DNA from: Anaerolineales bacterium UBA3905
GTDB taxonomy: Bacteria; Chloroflexota; Anaerolineae; Caldilineales; Caldilineaceae
Length of the DNA: 64,000 nt
Reading direction: 5' to 3'
NCBI GenBank assembly: GCA_002391565.1
Contig: DGFH01000301.1
Coordinates: 8,755 to 72,754 of the forward strand
Shown: positions 1 to 9,875 of the stretch, piece after piece
Layout: each line of letters begins with the position of its first letter
Numbering within the stretch: the first letter of the stretch is position 1
Notes under the pieces: generated by a model
The model's input: the letters and a program-made list of their open reading frames with translations, nothing else
What the model was told of the DNA's origin: nothing
Database searches by the model: none
Position numbers and translations under genes: made by a program

Positions 1-1075
1 TGCCGCTGCTGCTGCCCAGCATCCTGGCGGCGAGCCTGCTCGTCTTTCTGTTTTGCTTCACCAGCTTTGGCGTCATCTTGATTCTGGGCGGGCCGCGCTT
101 CGCCACCATCGAGGTTGAAATCTATCGGCAGGCAGTCAGTTATTTCAACCTGCCGCTGGCGGCTTTCCTCAGCATCGTGCAGCTTGGGCTGACCTTCAGC
201 GTGATGGTCGTGTATACACGGCTGCAGGCGCGCTTGAGCCGCACATTGCGTCAACGCCGGCCTGTGCGCAGTCAGCCACCGCGCGCCTGGCGACAGTGGG
301 CGCTGGTGATTGCCGCGCTGCTGGTCACGGCCGTGGGGTTGCTGGCGCCGCTGGCTGCCCTGGTGGTGCGCAGCTTCACCCTCGGCGACCAGGGATCAAC
401 GCTGCGCTACTACCAGGCGCTGACCGAAAATCCGCGTCAGAGCGCGTTCTTTGCGCCGCCGATCACTGCCGTCGCCAACTCCTTGACCTACGCGCTGGCG
501 ACGCTCGCCATCAGCCTGCCGCTGGGCGTGATCAGCGCGTACATGCTGGCGCAACCGCGTTCGCGCACAGCGGTCATCCTCGACCCGCTGCTGTTGCTGC
601 CTCTCGGCACCTCAGCGGTGACGCTCGGCTTCGGCTACATCGTGGCGATGGGCCCGCTGCGCGCCTCACCCTGGTTGACGCCGATTGCCCATGCGCTGAT
701 TGCGCTGCCTTTCGTGGTGCGCACCTTTCTGCCAGCGCGGCGTGCGCTCGATCAACGGCTGCAGATGGCGGCGGCGACGCTCGGCGCCGCCCCATGGCAA
801 CGCTGGTGGACGATCGACGCGCCACTATTGACGCGCGCGCTGGCGATCAGCGCAGCCTTCGCCTTTGCCATCAGCCTGGGCGAATTTGGCGCCACGCTGC
901 TTGTTGCCCGTCCCGACCGGCCCACCATGCCGATGGTGATCTACCAGGCGCTGGGACGCCCCGGTTTGCTCAACTACGGCCAGGCGCTGGCAATGAGCAC
1001 TATTCTGATGGTGGTCACTGCCGCTGCTCTGCTTGCCATCGAGCGCTTTCGTCTGCCCGGCGAGGAGGAGTTCTG

Positions 1076-1076
<1 letters not shown>
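1..1076 (+). CDS. ABC transporter permease, ThiP/FbpB type (5' end missing)
   Basis: The frame is open from base 3, so the gene starts upstream of the window and about 357 residues are visible. These types of permease are double-length, with two fused transmembrane halves. Here the end of the first half is seen ([10 protein letters not shown], then a conserved E-x-E-IY stretch near bases 100-125), followed by the complete second half. The coupling loop of the second half reads [15 protein letters not shown] at about bases 764-808, which matches the EAA-loop pattern that docks on the ATPase. The stop overlaps the start of the ATPase (TGATG), so the two are translationally coupled. Family knowledge suggests import of ferric iron, thiamine or a similar small substrate. 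The binding protein would lie upstream of the window, so the substrate cannot be fixed. Confidence 0.9.
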
Positions 1077-2134
<1,058 letters not shown>

Positions 2135-2152
<18 letters not shown>

Positions 2153-2182
2153 CGGCTGACGTGTGACGGCTGACGTGTGACG
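2135..2182. repeat. 14-bp tandem repeat at a gene end
   Basis: Three exact copies of gtgacggctgacgt (2135-2148, 2149-2162, 2163-2176) are followed by six more bases of a fourth. The ATPase stop TGA (2150-2152) lies inside the second copy, and the repeat fills nearly the whole gap to the convergent gene. Related GTGAC/GCGTCA-rich strings occur after the genes ending at 18633 and 50792. Confidence 0.9.
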
Positions 2183-2184
2183 CC

Positions 2185-3066
2185 TCACGGCGCCGGCTCC
2201 AGCAGCGTCAACTGGCTGGTGTTGGCGGGCGTCCAGCCGGTGACGCCGTCGGCGGTCTCGACGTACCACCACACAATGGTGTCACTGTCGCCCAGCAGCC
2301 AGGTGGGGCCGCCCGTAATGACAGCAGTGGCGCCATTCTCCAGGAAACCGACGGGGTCGCCTGCATCCGCCCCTGGCGCGGAACGCACGAACGAACGCAA
2401 TCCAGGGCGGATGCGCACCTGCATCCCAACGGCGAGAGTCGGGTCGGCATTGACGCTAGGCGGCAGACCGTTTGTGTTGGGCAAGAGCGAATCGACTGCG
2501 CCGGTCGCAGAGGCGCCACCGGCGGCGGGTGCTGCTTCGGCTGCGCGCGGCGCTGCACGCTGAACAACGGCTGACGCGGCCACATCGCCCGGCAGCGCAA
2601 CAGTGGCAGAAGCAGGGCGGAAAAGCGTCCGATTGAGCAGACCGACCAGCAACAACACGACGACCAGGGCGGCATAGCCCACGGCAAAGGGCCAGATACG
2701 CACGCGCTGCTCTGGGCGATAGATGGGATCGGGGTTGCTATGGCGGATGATCTCCTGCGCCATCGGTGTGCCGTCGATCACGGCCAGATCGGAACTAAGA
2801 CCGTTGCCAAGATAGTTGCTTTCGACGATCTCCACCGCGCGGTCGAAAATTTCTTCCTGCACTGGCTCTAGCGCATGATAGCGCTCGTAGTAGCAAAGCT
2901 CGGCGCGCAGTACGCGTTGCTGGCTATCGAGCAGCACAGTCAATCCCGCGCGGCGATGGCCGGTGCGATCCAGGATCTCGTAATAATGCGCATTGGTGGG
3001 GGCAGATACGACCTGGACGAAGCCTGCTTCACTGCCAGCTGATGAGGTCGAAGTAGTGTAAGTCAT
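2185..3066 (-). CDS. Membrane-anchored SH3-like domain protein
   Basis: 293 residues. The N-terminal ~120 residues are a soluble, acidic cytoplasmic segment I do not recognise. One transmembrane helix follows at about residues 124-145, then an Ala/Thr/Pro-rich linker. The C-terminal ~75 residues (from [14 protein letters not shown] to [13 protein letters not shown]) have the pattern of a bacterial SH3 (SH3b) domain, here predicted outside the membrane where such domains usually bind peptidoglycan or other glycans. It is the last gene of the minus-strand operon starting at 5733, 35 bp after the zincin gene. It converges on the ABC ATPase with almost no spacer. Domain call is by pattern only. 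Confidence 0.75.
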   Translation of the reverse strand: MTYTTSTSSAGSEAGFVQVVSAPTNAHYYEILDRTGHRRAGLTVLLDSQQRVLRAELCYYERYHALEPVQEEIFDRAVEIVESNYLGNGLSSDLAVIDGTPMAQEIIRHSNPDPIYRPEQRVRIWPFAVGYAALVVVLLLVGLLNRTLFRPASATVALPGDVAASAVVQRAAPRAAEAAPAAGGASATGAVDSLLPNTNGLPPSVNADPTLAVGMQVRIRPGLRSFVRSAPGADAGDPVGFLENGATAVITGGPTWLLGDSDTIVWWYVETADGVTGWTPANTSQLTLLEPAP

Positions 3067-3101
3067 GACATAGTTCTTCTATCTTGCGTGATCGCCGTGG
3101 C

Positions 3102-3506
3102 TCAATAAGCGCCGAGTTCGAGCAGCCGCTCATCGCTGATGCCGAAGTGGTGCGCAATTTCATGCAGAACGGTGCGCCGAATCTGGGCGCGAACGGCCTC
3201 TTCATCGGGTGGGCACATTTGCAGGATCGGTCCGCGAAAGATTGTGATCTTATCAGGCAAGACCAGACTGTAGTGGCTGGTGCGCCGTGTCAGCGCTACG
3301 CCTTCGTATAAACCTAACAGCGTGCCGCCGCCCGGGCCGATCCCAACGCTCTCCAGCTGGCGGCGCGTCGGCCATTCCTGCACAGTGACGGCGACATTAT
3401 CCACCACGTTCCACAGCGCATCAGGAATTTCCTCAATGGCTTCAGCCACCAGCTCCTCGAAGCGACGCCGCGAAATGTAGAACGGTTGATCGGCAGGTGG
3501 CAACAT
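3102..3506 (-). CDS. Minimal zincin-like metallopeptidase family protein
   Basis: 134 residues. The zinc-binding helix reads HEIAHHFG (residues 115-122) followed by ISDERL, so it carries HExxH plus the downstream Asp typical of the small minimal-MMP family (PF06262-like). The N-terminal half contains the usual FEELVAEAIEEIPD start. Family members are about 120-140 residues, so this is full length. There is no signal peptide, so a cytoplasmic protein is expected. The physiological substrate of the family is not known. It follows the lipoprotein gene by 12 bp in the proC operon. Confidence 0.85.
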   Translation of the reverse strand: MLPPADQPFYISRRRFEELVAEAIEEIPDALWNVVDNVAVTVQEWPTRRQLESVGIGPGGGTLLGLYEGVALTRRTSHYSLVLPDKITIFRGPILQMCPPDEEAVRAQIRRTVLHEIAHHFGISDERLLELGAY

Positions 3507-3518
3507 GAGGTCGGCGCG

Positions 3519-3908
3519 CTACTCCTCGGGACAGATGATCTTTTCGCCATCGCTGCGGCTGTCGGTGTGCACGATGACCTGTCCATCCGCCGTTTCCAAC
3601 ACAATGCGATAACCAGGCGTGATGACGGCGGCGTAGATCATGTCCGGTTGGGGGCAGCCAAGCCCAGCATCGGGCCAGTTGACCGCCTCCACTGCGATGA
3701 TGCGCAGCGCCTCAGGCGCAACGCCGAGCGTCGCCGCCGCAAAGTCAACGCTTGCCGCCGCCATTGCCGCTGCCTCTGGCGCCAGCACAGGCGTAGCAAC
3801 TATCTCAGGAGCAGCAGCCGGCGCAGGGCGCACCGGCTGACAAGCCGTCAATAGAAGCGCCATCAGCGCCACTATTCCGGGACTGCGCAGTCCCCACCTG
3901 TGTCGCAT
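3519..3908 (-). CDS. Small lipoprotein of unknown function
   Basis: 129 residues starting at the ATG at 3908; a longer in-frame extension runs antisense through yggT and is rejected. The N-terminus is a lipoprotein signal, with hydrophobic IVALMALLL followed by the lipobox LTAC with Cys at residue 23. An Ala/Pro-rich spacer follows, then a compact domain with the motif VNWPDAGLGCPQPDM and GYRIVLETADGQ. This WPD-x-x-LGCP arrangement looks like a small conserved domain, but I cannot name it. It lies 5 bp after yggT and 12 bp before the zincin gene, so it is co-transcribed and probably anchored on the outer side of the membrane. Confidence 0.8.
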   Translation of the reverse strand: MRHRWGLRSPGIVALMALLLTACQPVRPAPAAAPEIVATPVLAPEAAAMAAASVDFAAATLGVAPEALRIIAVEAVNWPDAGLGCPQPDMIYAAVITPGYRIVLETADGQVIVHTDSRSDGEKIICPEE

Positions 3909-3913
3909 CAGAT

Positions 3914-4171
3914 TCACGCCAGGGTTTGCAGCATCTGCTGCAAGATCATCAACGCAAAGAAGACGACGATCATGGAAATATCGATCGTGCCGCCCAGCGG
4001 TGGAATCAATCTGCGCACGGGCTCCAACACCGGCTCGGTGATCTGATAGAGAAATTGCACAGCCGGATTGTAGGGATCCAGGTTGGGAATCCAACTGATC
4101 AGCGCACGCGCCACCAACACCCAACTATAAAGCTGGATCAACGTGGACAAAATCAACAAAATTTCTCTCAT
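3914..4171 (-). CDS. yggT: YggT family membrane protein
   Basis: 85 residues with two hydrophobic helices, about residues 3-25 and 62-83, joined by a conserved loop containing [12 protein letters not shown] and [13 protein letters not shown]. This is the single YggT repeat seen in Gram-positive, cyanobacterial and Chloroflexi members. The start overlaps the proC stop by 4 bp. YggT proteins are commonly encoded beside the YggS-like PLP protein and proC, exactly as here. Their role is uncertain; involvement in cell division or osmotic stress has been proposed in other phyla. Confidence 0.88.
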   Translation of the reverse strand: MREILLILSTLIQLYSWVLVARALISWIPNLDPYNPAVQFLYQITEPVLEPVRRLIPPLGGTIDISMIVVFFALMILQQMLQTLA

Positions 4172-5004
4172 GGGACATCCTTCTTTTCACTCAGTGCGCC
4201 AAGTTCCTGGCTGCGTCGATATGCCGCAAAGATTGCATCGTTGATGATGGCGCGAATGCTCGCCTTTTCGAGTTCGTAGAGGCCAGCGGCGGTCGTGCCA
4301 CCGGGGCTGGTGACCTGATTCTTGAGTTCGGCGGAGTGGCGGCCACTGGCGCGCATCAAGGCCACAGTGCCGTCAATGGTCTGAAGCACCATCTTTTCGG
4401 CGTCGCGCCGCGAAAAGCCCATGTGGACGCCAGCGTCGATCATCGCTTCGATCAGCAGCAACACAAAACCAGGGCCGGAGCCGCTCAGACCGGTCGCCAT
4501 GTCGAGAAAGCCTTCCTCGTCAACCTGGAGTTGTTCGCCCATCGCGCCGAGAATCGCCTCAGTCTGCTTGACCTGGCGCGGCGTGACATGCTCGGTGGCC
4601 GTCCATACGGTCATGCCTTTACCAAGCTGCCCCGGCGTGTTAGGCATGGCGCGCACGATGCGGTCGTGATAGAGCTTGTTCTGCAGCGTGCTGATGCGCG
4701 TCCCGGCGATGATGCTGAGCACCAGCGCGTCGGGGTGAATCTTGCTGTGCAGATCTTTCCCAACTTTCTGCAGTGATTGCGGCTTGATGCTGAGGACGAC
4801 GATGTCGGCGTCGCGCACCGCTGCGGCGTTGTCGGCGGTTGTTTCAACCCCGTAAGTTGTGCGAATGTATTCCAGCCGCTCCAGCCAAGGGTCACTGGCG
4901 CGCAGACAATCGGCGGTCGTCAACCCCTGCGCCAACAACCCTTTGATCATGGCCTCGCCCATGACGCCGCTGCCGATGAAAGCAATCCTGGTTCCGTTGA
5001 GCAT
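4168..5004 (-). CDS. proC: Pyrroline-5-carboxylate reductase
   Basis: 278 residues, normal for the family. It reduces 1-pyrroline-5-carboxylate to L-proline with NAD(P)H, the last step of proline synthesis. The N-terminal Rossmann motif reads [17 protein letters not shown]. The C-terminal dimerisation domain carries the signature region [13 protein letters not shown] and [15 protein letters not shown]. The gene starts 6 bp after the YggS-like gene and overlaps yggT by 4 bp, consistent with a single transcript. No truncation seen. Confidence 0.95.
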   Translation of the reverse strand: MLNGTRIAFIGSGVMGEAMIKGLLAQGLTTADCLRASDPWLERLEYIRTTYGVETTADNAAAVRDADIVVLSIKPQSLQKVGKDLHSKIHPDALVLSIIAGTRISTLQNKLYHDRIVRAMPNTPGQLGKGMTVWTATEHVTPRQVKQTEAILGAMGEQLQVDEEGFLDMATGLSGSGPGFVLLLIEAMIDAGVHMGFSRRDAEKMVLQTIDGTVALMRASGRHSAELKNQVTSPGGTTAAGLYELEKASIRAIINDAIFAAYRRSQELGALSEKKDVP

Positions 5005-5010
5005 ACTTCC

Positions 5011-5733
5011 TTACCCGTTTCTCGCCCCGAAGATGGCTGAACCGATGCGCACGATCGTCGCCCCTTCTTCGATGGCTATCTCAAAGTCATTGGTCATTCC
5101 CATCGACAGCTCACACCAGTCACCGTGCGGGAAGCGAGTGGCCAACTCGTCGCGCAGTTGGCGCAGCGCCCGAAAGACGGGACGCGTTGCTTCCGGCACG
5201 GCCTCAAAGGGCGCCATCGTCATCAGCCCATGAATGCGGATGCCGGGCAGCGCCAGCAGATCGGCGGCGGCTTCCAGCAGGTCGGCTGGCGTGAAGCCAT
5301 GTTTGCTCGCCTCGCCGCTCACGTTGACCTCCAGCAGTACATCCAGTACGCAGCCGGCGGTCCGGGCGTCGCGACTCAGACGTTGGGCGATCTTGACGCG
5401 ATCTACGGCGTGAATCAGCGCCAGTGGGCCGACGGCGTCACCCGTTTTACGGCTCTGGATCGTGCCGATCATGTGCCAGCGAATGGCCTCGAGGCCTTCC
5501 GTCTGCGCGGCGGCCACCTTCGGCCATAGTTCTTCCAGCCGGTTTTCGCCAAAGTCATGCTGCCCCGCTGCCAGCGCCGCCGCAATGTCAGCCAAAGGAT
5601 AGGTCTTGCTGACTGCAACCAGGCGCACATCCTCGGGATGGCGCCCACTACGTTCGGCGGCGGTCGCCATGCGCCGACGCACCTCTGCCAGGTTCGCAGC
5701 AATTTCGGCTGCACGCACGGGATCGAGCATCAT
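5011..5733 (-). CDS. yggS: YggS-family PLP homeostasis protein
   Basis: 240 residues from the ATG at 5733. An in-frame TTG at 5751 is possible but lies inside the probable -10/-35 region. The PLP lysine is in VAVSKTYP (K43). Other family marks are [22 protein letters not shown] and the C-terminal phosphate-binding block [10 protein letters not shown] followed by RIGSAIFG. The protein is an alanine-racemase-fold monomer with no established catalysis. It buffers pyridoxal phosphate and affects amino-acid and keto-acid pools. It is the first gene of the operon with proC and yggT. Confidence 0.93.
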   Translation of the reverse strand: MMLDPVRAAEIAANLAEVRRRMATAAERSGRHPEDVRLVAVSKTYPLADIAAALAAGQHDFGENRLEELWPKVAAAQTEGLEAIRWHMIGTIQSRKTGDAVGPLALIHAVDRVKIAQRLSRDARTAGCVLDVLLEVNVSGEASKHGFTPADLLEAAADLLALPGIRIHGLMTMAPFEAVPEATRPVFRALRQLRDELATRFPHGDWCELSMGMTNDFEIAIEEGATIVRIGSAIFGARNG

Positions 5734-5741
5734 AGCGTTCG

Positions 5742-5770
5742 ATTCTACCAACGAATTGGGCGCGGGGCAA
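5742..5770 (-). promoter_or_regulatory. Candidate sigma-70 promoter of the yggS-proC operon
   Basis: On the minus strand TTGCCC (5765-5770) and TAGAAT (5742-5747) are separated by exactly 17 bp. The -10 element ends only 8 bp before the ATG at 5733, so the transcript would be leaderless or nearly so. This also argues against the upstream TTG start. Confidence 0.45.
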
Positions 5771-5925
5771 GCCGTTGCCGAGTGCAGGGTTCGACTTCAC
5801 ATCGCTACACAGAGACGTCAACATTGTGATTGAAGTCGCAATTGACTATCATATGCAACGCACATGCAAAGAATGTGCTGCACAGTCGTTGCAGGTAAAG
5901 CATCAACGTATAGAAAGCAGACCAC

Positions 5926-6750
5926 ATGCACACGCAAAGACATCGTCGTGCACTGATTCTCTTTTTTGTTCTGGCATTTCTGTTGCCGTGGTTGATTTGG
6001 GGAACATCAATCGCCGAATCACGCGGCCTGTTGTCATTTCATATTCCGCAGTCGCTGGCGTTCTAGATCGGATTAACGCTGGCGACTTATGGAACCGCTG
6101 CGATCACGGGTGGATGGCCCGCTGTCAAAGACCTTCTGGTGCGCCTGATCCGCTGGCGCGTCCAGCCAGTCTGGTATGTCGTTGCGCTCGGCGTCACTGG
6201 CGTGCTGAGTCTGCTGGCAATGGGCGGCTATCTGTTGACGGGGGGCGCGAATCAGGTGGGCGTGCTGTTGTCAGGCCAGGATTTGTTGCCGTCGCTACTG
6301 TTTCAGACTTTCTTCTTTCTGATCACCGAGGAAACCGCCTGGCGCGGCTTCGCCCTACCGCGTCTGCAAGCTAGCTACAGCGCCTTGAACGCCAGCCTGC
6401 TGCTGGGCGCGCTGTGGGGCGTCTGGCATTTACCGCTTTTCTTGATCCCGGACTCGTTTCAAGCGACGCTGCCTCTGGCTGGCTTTCTGCTGGCAACGCT
6501 TGCCATGAGCATCATCACCACCTGGGTCTTCAATCATACACACGGCAGCGTGCTGCTGGTCGCTATCTTGCACGCCGCCACCGATGTGACGATTGCCTTC
6601 ACCAATGTCATGTCGGGCGCTCCAACGCTCTTCTGGATCTTTGTTGGCGTGCAGTGCGCCTTTGCTGCGCTGCTGGTGATCACACAGGGTTCCGCCCATC
6701 TGGCGCGCAACGCTGACCTCAACGGTACGGTGACGCCAACCGATTTATGA
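5926..6750 (+). pseudogene. CPBP-family intramembrane protease, interrupted by in-frame TAG
   Basis: From the ATG at 5926 the frame reads a hydrophobic first segment (ALILFFVLAFLLPWLIW), stops at TAG 6064-6066 after 46 codons, then continues in the same frame as a normal CPBP (CAAX protease/bacteriocin-processing) protein to 6750. The sequence around the stop is continuous (LAF-stop-IGLTLATYG, then KDLLVRLIRWRV), so a single TGG or CAG to TAG change explains it. The catalytic motifs survive downstream: EETAWRGF, GVWHLPLF and FNHTHGS followed by LHAATD. A GTG at 6139 could restart translation and give a 203-residue protein lacking the first helices. Intact, it would have been about 274 residues. 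Confidence 0.8.
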
Positions 6751-6751
6751 T

Positions 6752-6806
6752 GCAAAAGACCCACAATCAGTTTGTCATGCGACATTACTGATTGTGGGTC
6801 TTTTGC
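6752..6806. terminator. Bidirectional intrinsic terminator
   Basis: A perfect 20-bp inverted repeat, gcaaaagacccacaatcagt (6752-6771) and its complement (6787-6806), has a 15-nt loop. The stem ends in A/T runs on both sides, giving a short U-tract in either direction. It lies between the CPBP gene (+) and tRNA-Asp (-) and can end both transcripts. Confidence 0.88.
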
Positions 6807-6815
6807 TGATTGGTC

Positions 6816-6892
<77 letters not shown>

Positions 6893-6949
6893 AGGCAAGT
6901 CTCTAACCAGACAATTTCATCGAACGTGCAGCGCATTTCGATGTTCGGA

Positions 6950-6978
6950 AGCATATCATGCTGCCCACACCCTGTCAA
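6950..6978 (-). promoter_or_regulatory. Sigma-70 promoter of tRNA-Asp
   Basis: Minus-strand TTGACA (6973-6978), 17-bp spacer, TATGCT (6950-6955). The predicted start is about 50 nt before the tRNA 5' end, leaving a short precursor leader. The -35 box is a perfect consensus. Confidence 0.7.
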
Positions 6979-7004
6979 ATCAACGAGGGTTGCACTGCAC
7001 GCAA

Positions 7005-7841
7005 TCATGGTTGTGCAACCACGTTTGCACGCCAAATGGCACTGTCGATCTGCACAGCGTGGGCGCCGGCGGCGAGCGCATGGCGGACATGCATTGCATG
7101 AAGCACACCACCGCTCGCAATTAGAGCGCAGTCAAGTTGCGCCGCCGCCACCTCACGCAACACATTCATCATCAGGGAAAATGCGCCAGTTCCATAAAGC
7201 GCACCGGCGACGGACGCTGACTCACCCATCACTGGATCAGAACGGAAGGCAACGCCCGGCGCCGGTTGGCCGACAACCACGCCGACCGCCCCCGCCGACA
7301 CTGCACGCGTCGCCAGTGTTACGGCATTTGTCAATGGCAGCTTCACCCAGACTGGCGCATCACAAACCTGCACCAATGCACGCACGCCATCGGCTGCCAG
7401 CGCAGGCGTTATGGCTGACGGCAGATTCCACTCGATGGCGGCCACCCCAGGCGCATGCGCCAGATGGCGCGCCGACTGCACCAGCTCCGCAACTGTGGCA
7501 TCGACCAGTTGCACGATTACTGGACAGGCAAGCCGTTGCCAGATGGCGCCATAACGCGTCACGGCGCGACGTGCGCTGCGGCTGAAGCCAGCATCCCGCA
7601 CCAACAGGCCGCCATCCAACTCGATCAGCGTTGCCGGCCCGCTGTAGCCGCGCCCTGCCGCACTGACCGGGCCAACGATCAGCGCCCCGATTTCTGCCAG
7701 CTTGAGACCAGGCGGCAATGGATCGCCAAAGCCAGCCGCTGTCGGCGAGAGCAAGATCGGGGAGGTCACCACCAATCCTTGTTTGTGACCGGGCGCCAGA
7801 TCAATTTCGACCAGGAGGCTGCGTTGTTCAGCTTCACTCAT
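7005..7841 (-). CDS. Dihydroorotate-dehydrogenase-like TIM-barrel protein
   Basis: 278 residues. The layout follows the class-1 PyrD barrel: an N-terminal block near VVTSPILLSPTAAGFGD, then EWNLPSAI where PyrD has its N-x-S-x-P-N segment, then PVWVKLPLTN, and a C-terminal FMN-phosphate site IASGGVLHAMHVRHAL followed by AGAHAVQIDSA. The usual catalytic Cys/Ser loop is not recognisable, and NLPSAI replaces NxSCPN, so orotate synthesis is doubtful. It may be a paralogue with altered substrate or a non-catalytic sensor. It starts 6 bp after the downstream kinase gene and ends the kinase operon, which suggests a link to signalling rather than to pyrimidine synthesis. Confidence 0.7.
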   Translation of the reverse strand: MSEAEQRSLLVEIDLAPGHKQGLVVTSPILLSPTAAGFGDPLPPGLKLAEIGALIVGPVSAAGRGYSGPATLIELDGGLLVRDAGFSRSARRAVTRYGAIWQRLACPVIVQLVDATVAELVQSARHLAHAPGVAAIEWNLPSAITPALAADGVRALVQVCDAPVWVKLPLTNAVTLATRAVSAGAVGVVVGQPAPGVAFRSDPVMGESASVAGALYGTGAFSLMMNVLREVAAAQLDCALIASGGVLHAMHVRHALAAGAHAVQIDSAIWRANVVAQP

Positions 7842-7847
7842 ATTGCA

Positions 7848-9875
7848 CTATCGCCGCTCGCTGTTTGCCAGCACGGCCAGCTCACCGGTGTCCTGATTGC
7901 CTAACAACACTGCGCCCTCGAAGCCTTGAATCACCAGCGCAAAGTCGCGCGGTTGCGGCTCAGTGGCAAACCCCAGCGCCTCCCAACGTCGATCCGCCTG
8001 CCACAGCGCTGCAAAACGATCCAACGGCGCAAAGAGTCCCTCTGGCGGCGGCGGTAGATCGGGCGGCGGGGCGCTCACCTCGGGGATCGGTTGGCGCTCC
8101 CAAGCATTGGTGGGGAAATAAACGACATAGAGTTCGGGCGCCGCCACCAGCCCGGCCATGTACCCATGCTCGAAAGGCAACATTTGCGCTGCGCCGCGCT
8201 GGGCGTCGCCGATAGGACAGCCAATCGCACGGCGCTCTTCCGCCGGGAGTGCAGACAAACGCTGGCGCAGCGCTTCATCCACTTGTGGCAGACACGCTGC
8301 AAGCGCCGCATCCGGGTCAGGCGTCGGTGTGAAGGTTGCCGGCGGGGTCGCCGTCTCTGTGGGAGTGGGAGGCGGCGCCTCCGTCGGCGTTGCGGTTGCA
8401 GTTGGCGCTGGCAGCGCAGTGGCGGTAGGTAATTGCGTCGGCGTTGCCGGTGTTATCGCGGCGTCGCCGCCGGCGCTTTCGTCCACGATAGGAGGGGTAG
8501 CCACAATGTCAGCTGTTGGCGTCGTCCCATCTGTCAGGGAAGTGACGCCTGGCAGCGAGGTTGACCCGGCAAGCGTGGGCGTCAGTGAGACGCCGCCGCG
8601 CAAGAGGCGCGGCGTCTGCATCCCCAGGAGTACGCCTAATGCCATCACCAGCAAACCGCCCACAACGATCAACAGAACGTTGACCCATGTTGGCCGCGCC
8701 GGGCGCACTGGCGGTGGCGTCGATACAGGCGGCGTCAGGGGCGCTGGCGCCAATGTCGGCGCCGCGGCAATCGTCGGCTGTGCGGCGCGCAGCAGCGGGT
8801 TGGCAGCACGCGCCCCCAGCGCACCGCCAGGCGCCGGCACCAGCACGGTCGAGGAAGTGGTCTCTGTCGGCGGATTGACCACCGGCACGGCAGTCATCGT
8901 CAGCGTGGCGGTGCTCTCGCCTGTCATCGCGTTTGGGCGTGGCGGCGTGCGCCCGGCGGCCAGCGCCAGCGCATCGGCCATGTCGGCGGCGGTGGCGTAG
9001 CGATCCTCCGGGCGTTTCGCCAGACTGCGCTGCAGCACCTCCACCATCAGCGGCGAGAGCTGGCGGAAGACGCTATCCTCAATGGTCAGCGGTTCGTAAA
9101 CGTGCGCGTGCAGAATTTGCGTTGTTGTGCCGGTAAAGGGCAGACGCCCCGCCACACAACGGTAGAGCACTGCGCCCAGTGCATAGATATCGGCGCGGCC
9201 ATCGACCTCGCGACTCCCTGCACATTGCTCCGGCGCCATGTAGGCGGGCGTACCCACGGTGCGCCCCATGTTTGTCAGTTCCGGCGCGTCGAGCGCGCGC
9301 GCAATGCCAAAGTCGGTCAAGAGCGGCACCACCGGGTAATCGAGCGCCTCAAGCTGGATGCTGTGTGGTGCGCCGGGGCTGACCGGACGCAGCAAGATGT
9401 TGCCGGGCTTGACATCGCGATGGACAACGCCATGCCGATGCGCTTCGTCCAGGGCGCGGGCAATCGGTTCGAGCAGGTTGGCGGATTCCTCCGGGCGCAG
9501 CCGCCCCTGTTGGCGCAAGAGATCGGCCAGGCTTTCGCCCTCCACCAGTTCCATGGCGATATAGGCGACCTCGCCTTGGGGTGCAATGCCGATCTGCAAG
9601 ATGCGCACGATGTGGGGGTGGCGCAGCGCGCCGGCAGTCATCGCCTCGTTGCGAAAGCGCGTGTAGGCTTTGGCGTCGGCGCCGGGGAGCAGTAGCTTGA
9701 GCGCCACGGTCTGTCCCTGCACCTGGTCGTAGGCGCGATAGACCGTCGCCACCCCGCCGCTGCCCAGTTGCTGGCCGATCAGATAGCGCCCTAACTGCTT
9801 GCCGGTCAGGTTGGTCAGTCCTGCACCCAGGCTCTGACTGCCGCCCTGCTCATCCGCGCTCTCTAGCGTGTCCAC
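7848..9875 (-). CDS. Membrane-anchored Ser/Thr protein kinase with C-terminal LGFP-like module
   Basis: 675 residues from the GTG at 9875, which overlaps the 3' end of the preceding kinase by 13 bp and has GGAG 11 nt upstream. A longer TTG/ATG-like extension reads Cys/Arg-rich shadow sequence and is rejected. The kinase domain spans about residues 28-290: G-loop GQQLGSGGVATVY, Lys60 in VALK, HRDVKPGN (Asp154), LTDFG (Asp188) and AYMAPEQ. A ~20-residue insert separates the catalytic loop from DFG. One transmembrane helix (WVNVLLIVVGGLLVMALG) lies near residue 410. It is followed by a Thr/Pro-rich linker and a ~155-residue extracytoplasmic domain with IGCPIGD, FEHGYMAG and LGFATEP-x-x-x-FALVIQGFEG, resembling LGFP-type repeats. 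Confidence 0.9.
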   Translation of the reverse strand: MDTLESADEQGGSQSLGAGLTNLTGKQLGRYLIGQQLGSGGVATVYRAYDQVQGQTVALKLLLPGADAKAYTRFRNEAMTAGALRHPHIVRILQIGIAPQGEVAYIAMELVEGESLADLLRQQGRLRPEESANLLEPIARALDEAHRHGVVHRDVKPGNILLRPVSPGAPHSIQLEALDYPVVPLLTDFGIARALDAPELTNMGRTVGTPAYMAPEQCAGSREVDGRADIYALGAVLYRCVAGRLPFTGTTTQILHAHVYEPLTIEDSVFRQLSPLMVEVLQRSLAKRPEDRYATAADMADALALAAGRTPPRPNAMTGESTATLTMTAVPVVNPPTETTSSTVLVPAPGGALGARAANPLLRAAQPTIAAAPTLAPAPLTPPVSTPPPVRPARPTWVNVLLIVVGGLLVMALGVLLGMQTPRLLRGGVSLTPTLAGSTSLPGVTSLTDGTTPTADIVATPPIVDESAGGDAAITPATPTQLPTATALPAPTATATPTEAPPPTPTETATPPATFTPTPDPDAALAACLPQVDEALRQRLSALPAEERRAIGCPIGDAQRGAAQMLPFEHGYMAGLVAAPELYVVYFPTNAWERQPIPEVSAPPPDLPPPPEGLFAPLDRFAALWQADRRWEALGFATEPQPRDFALVIQGFEGAVLLGNQDTGELAVLANSERR

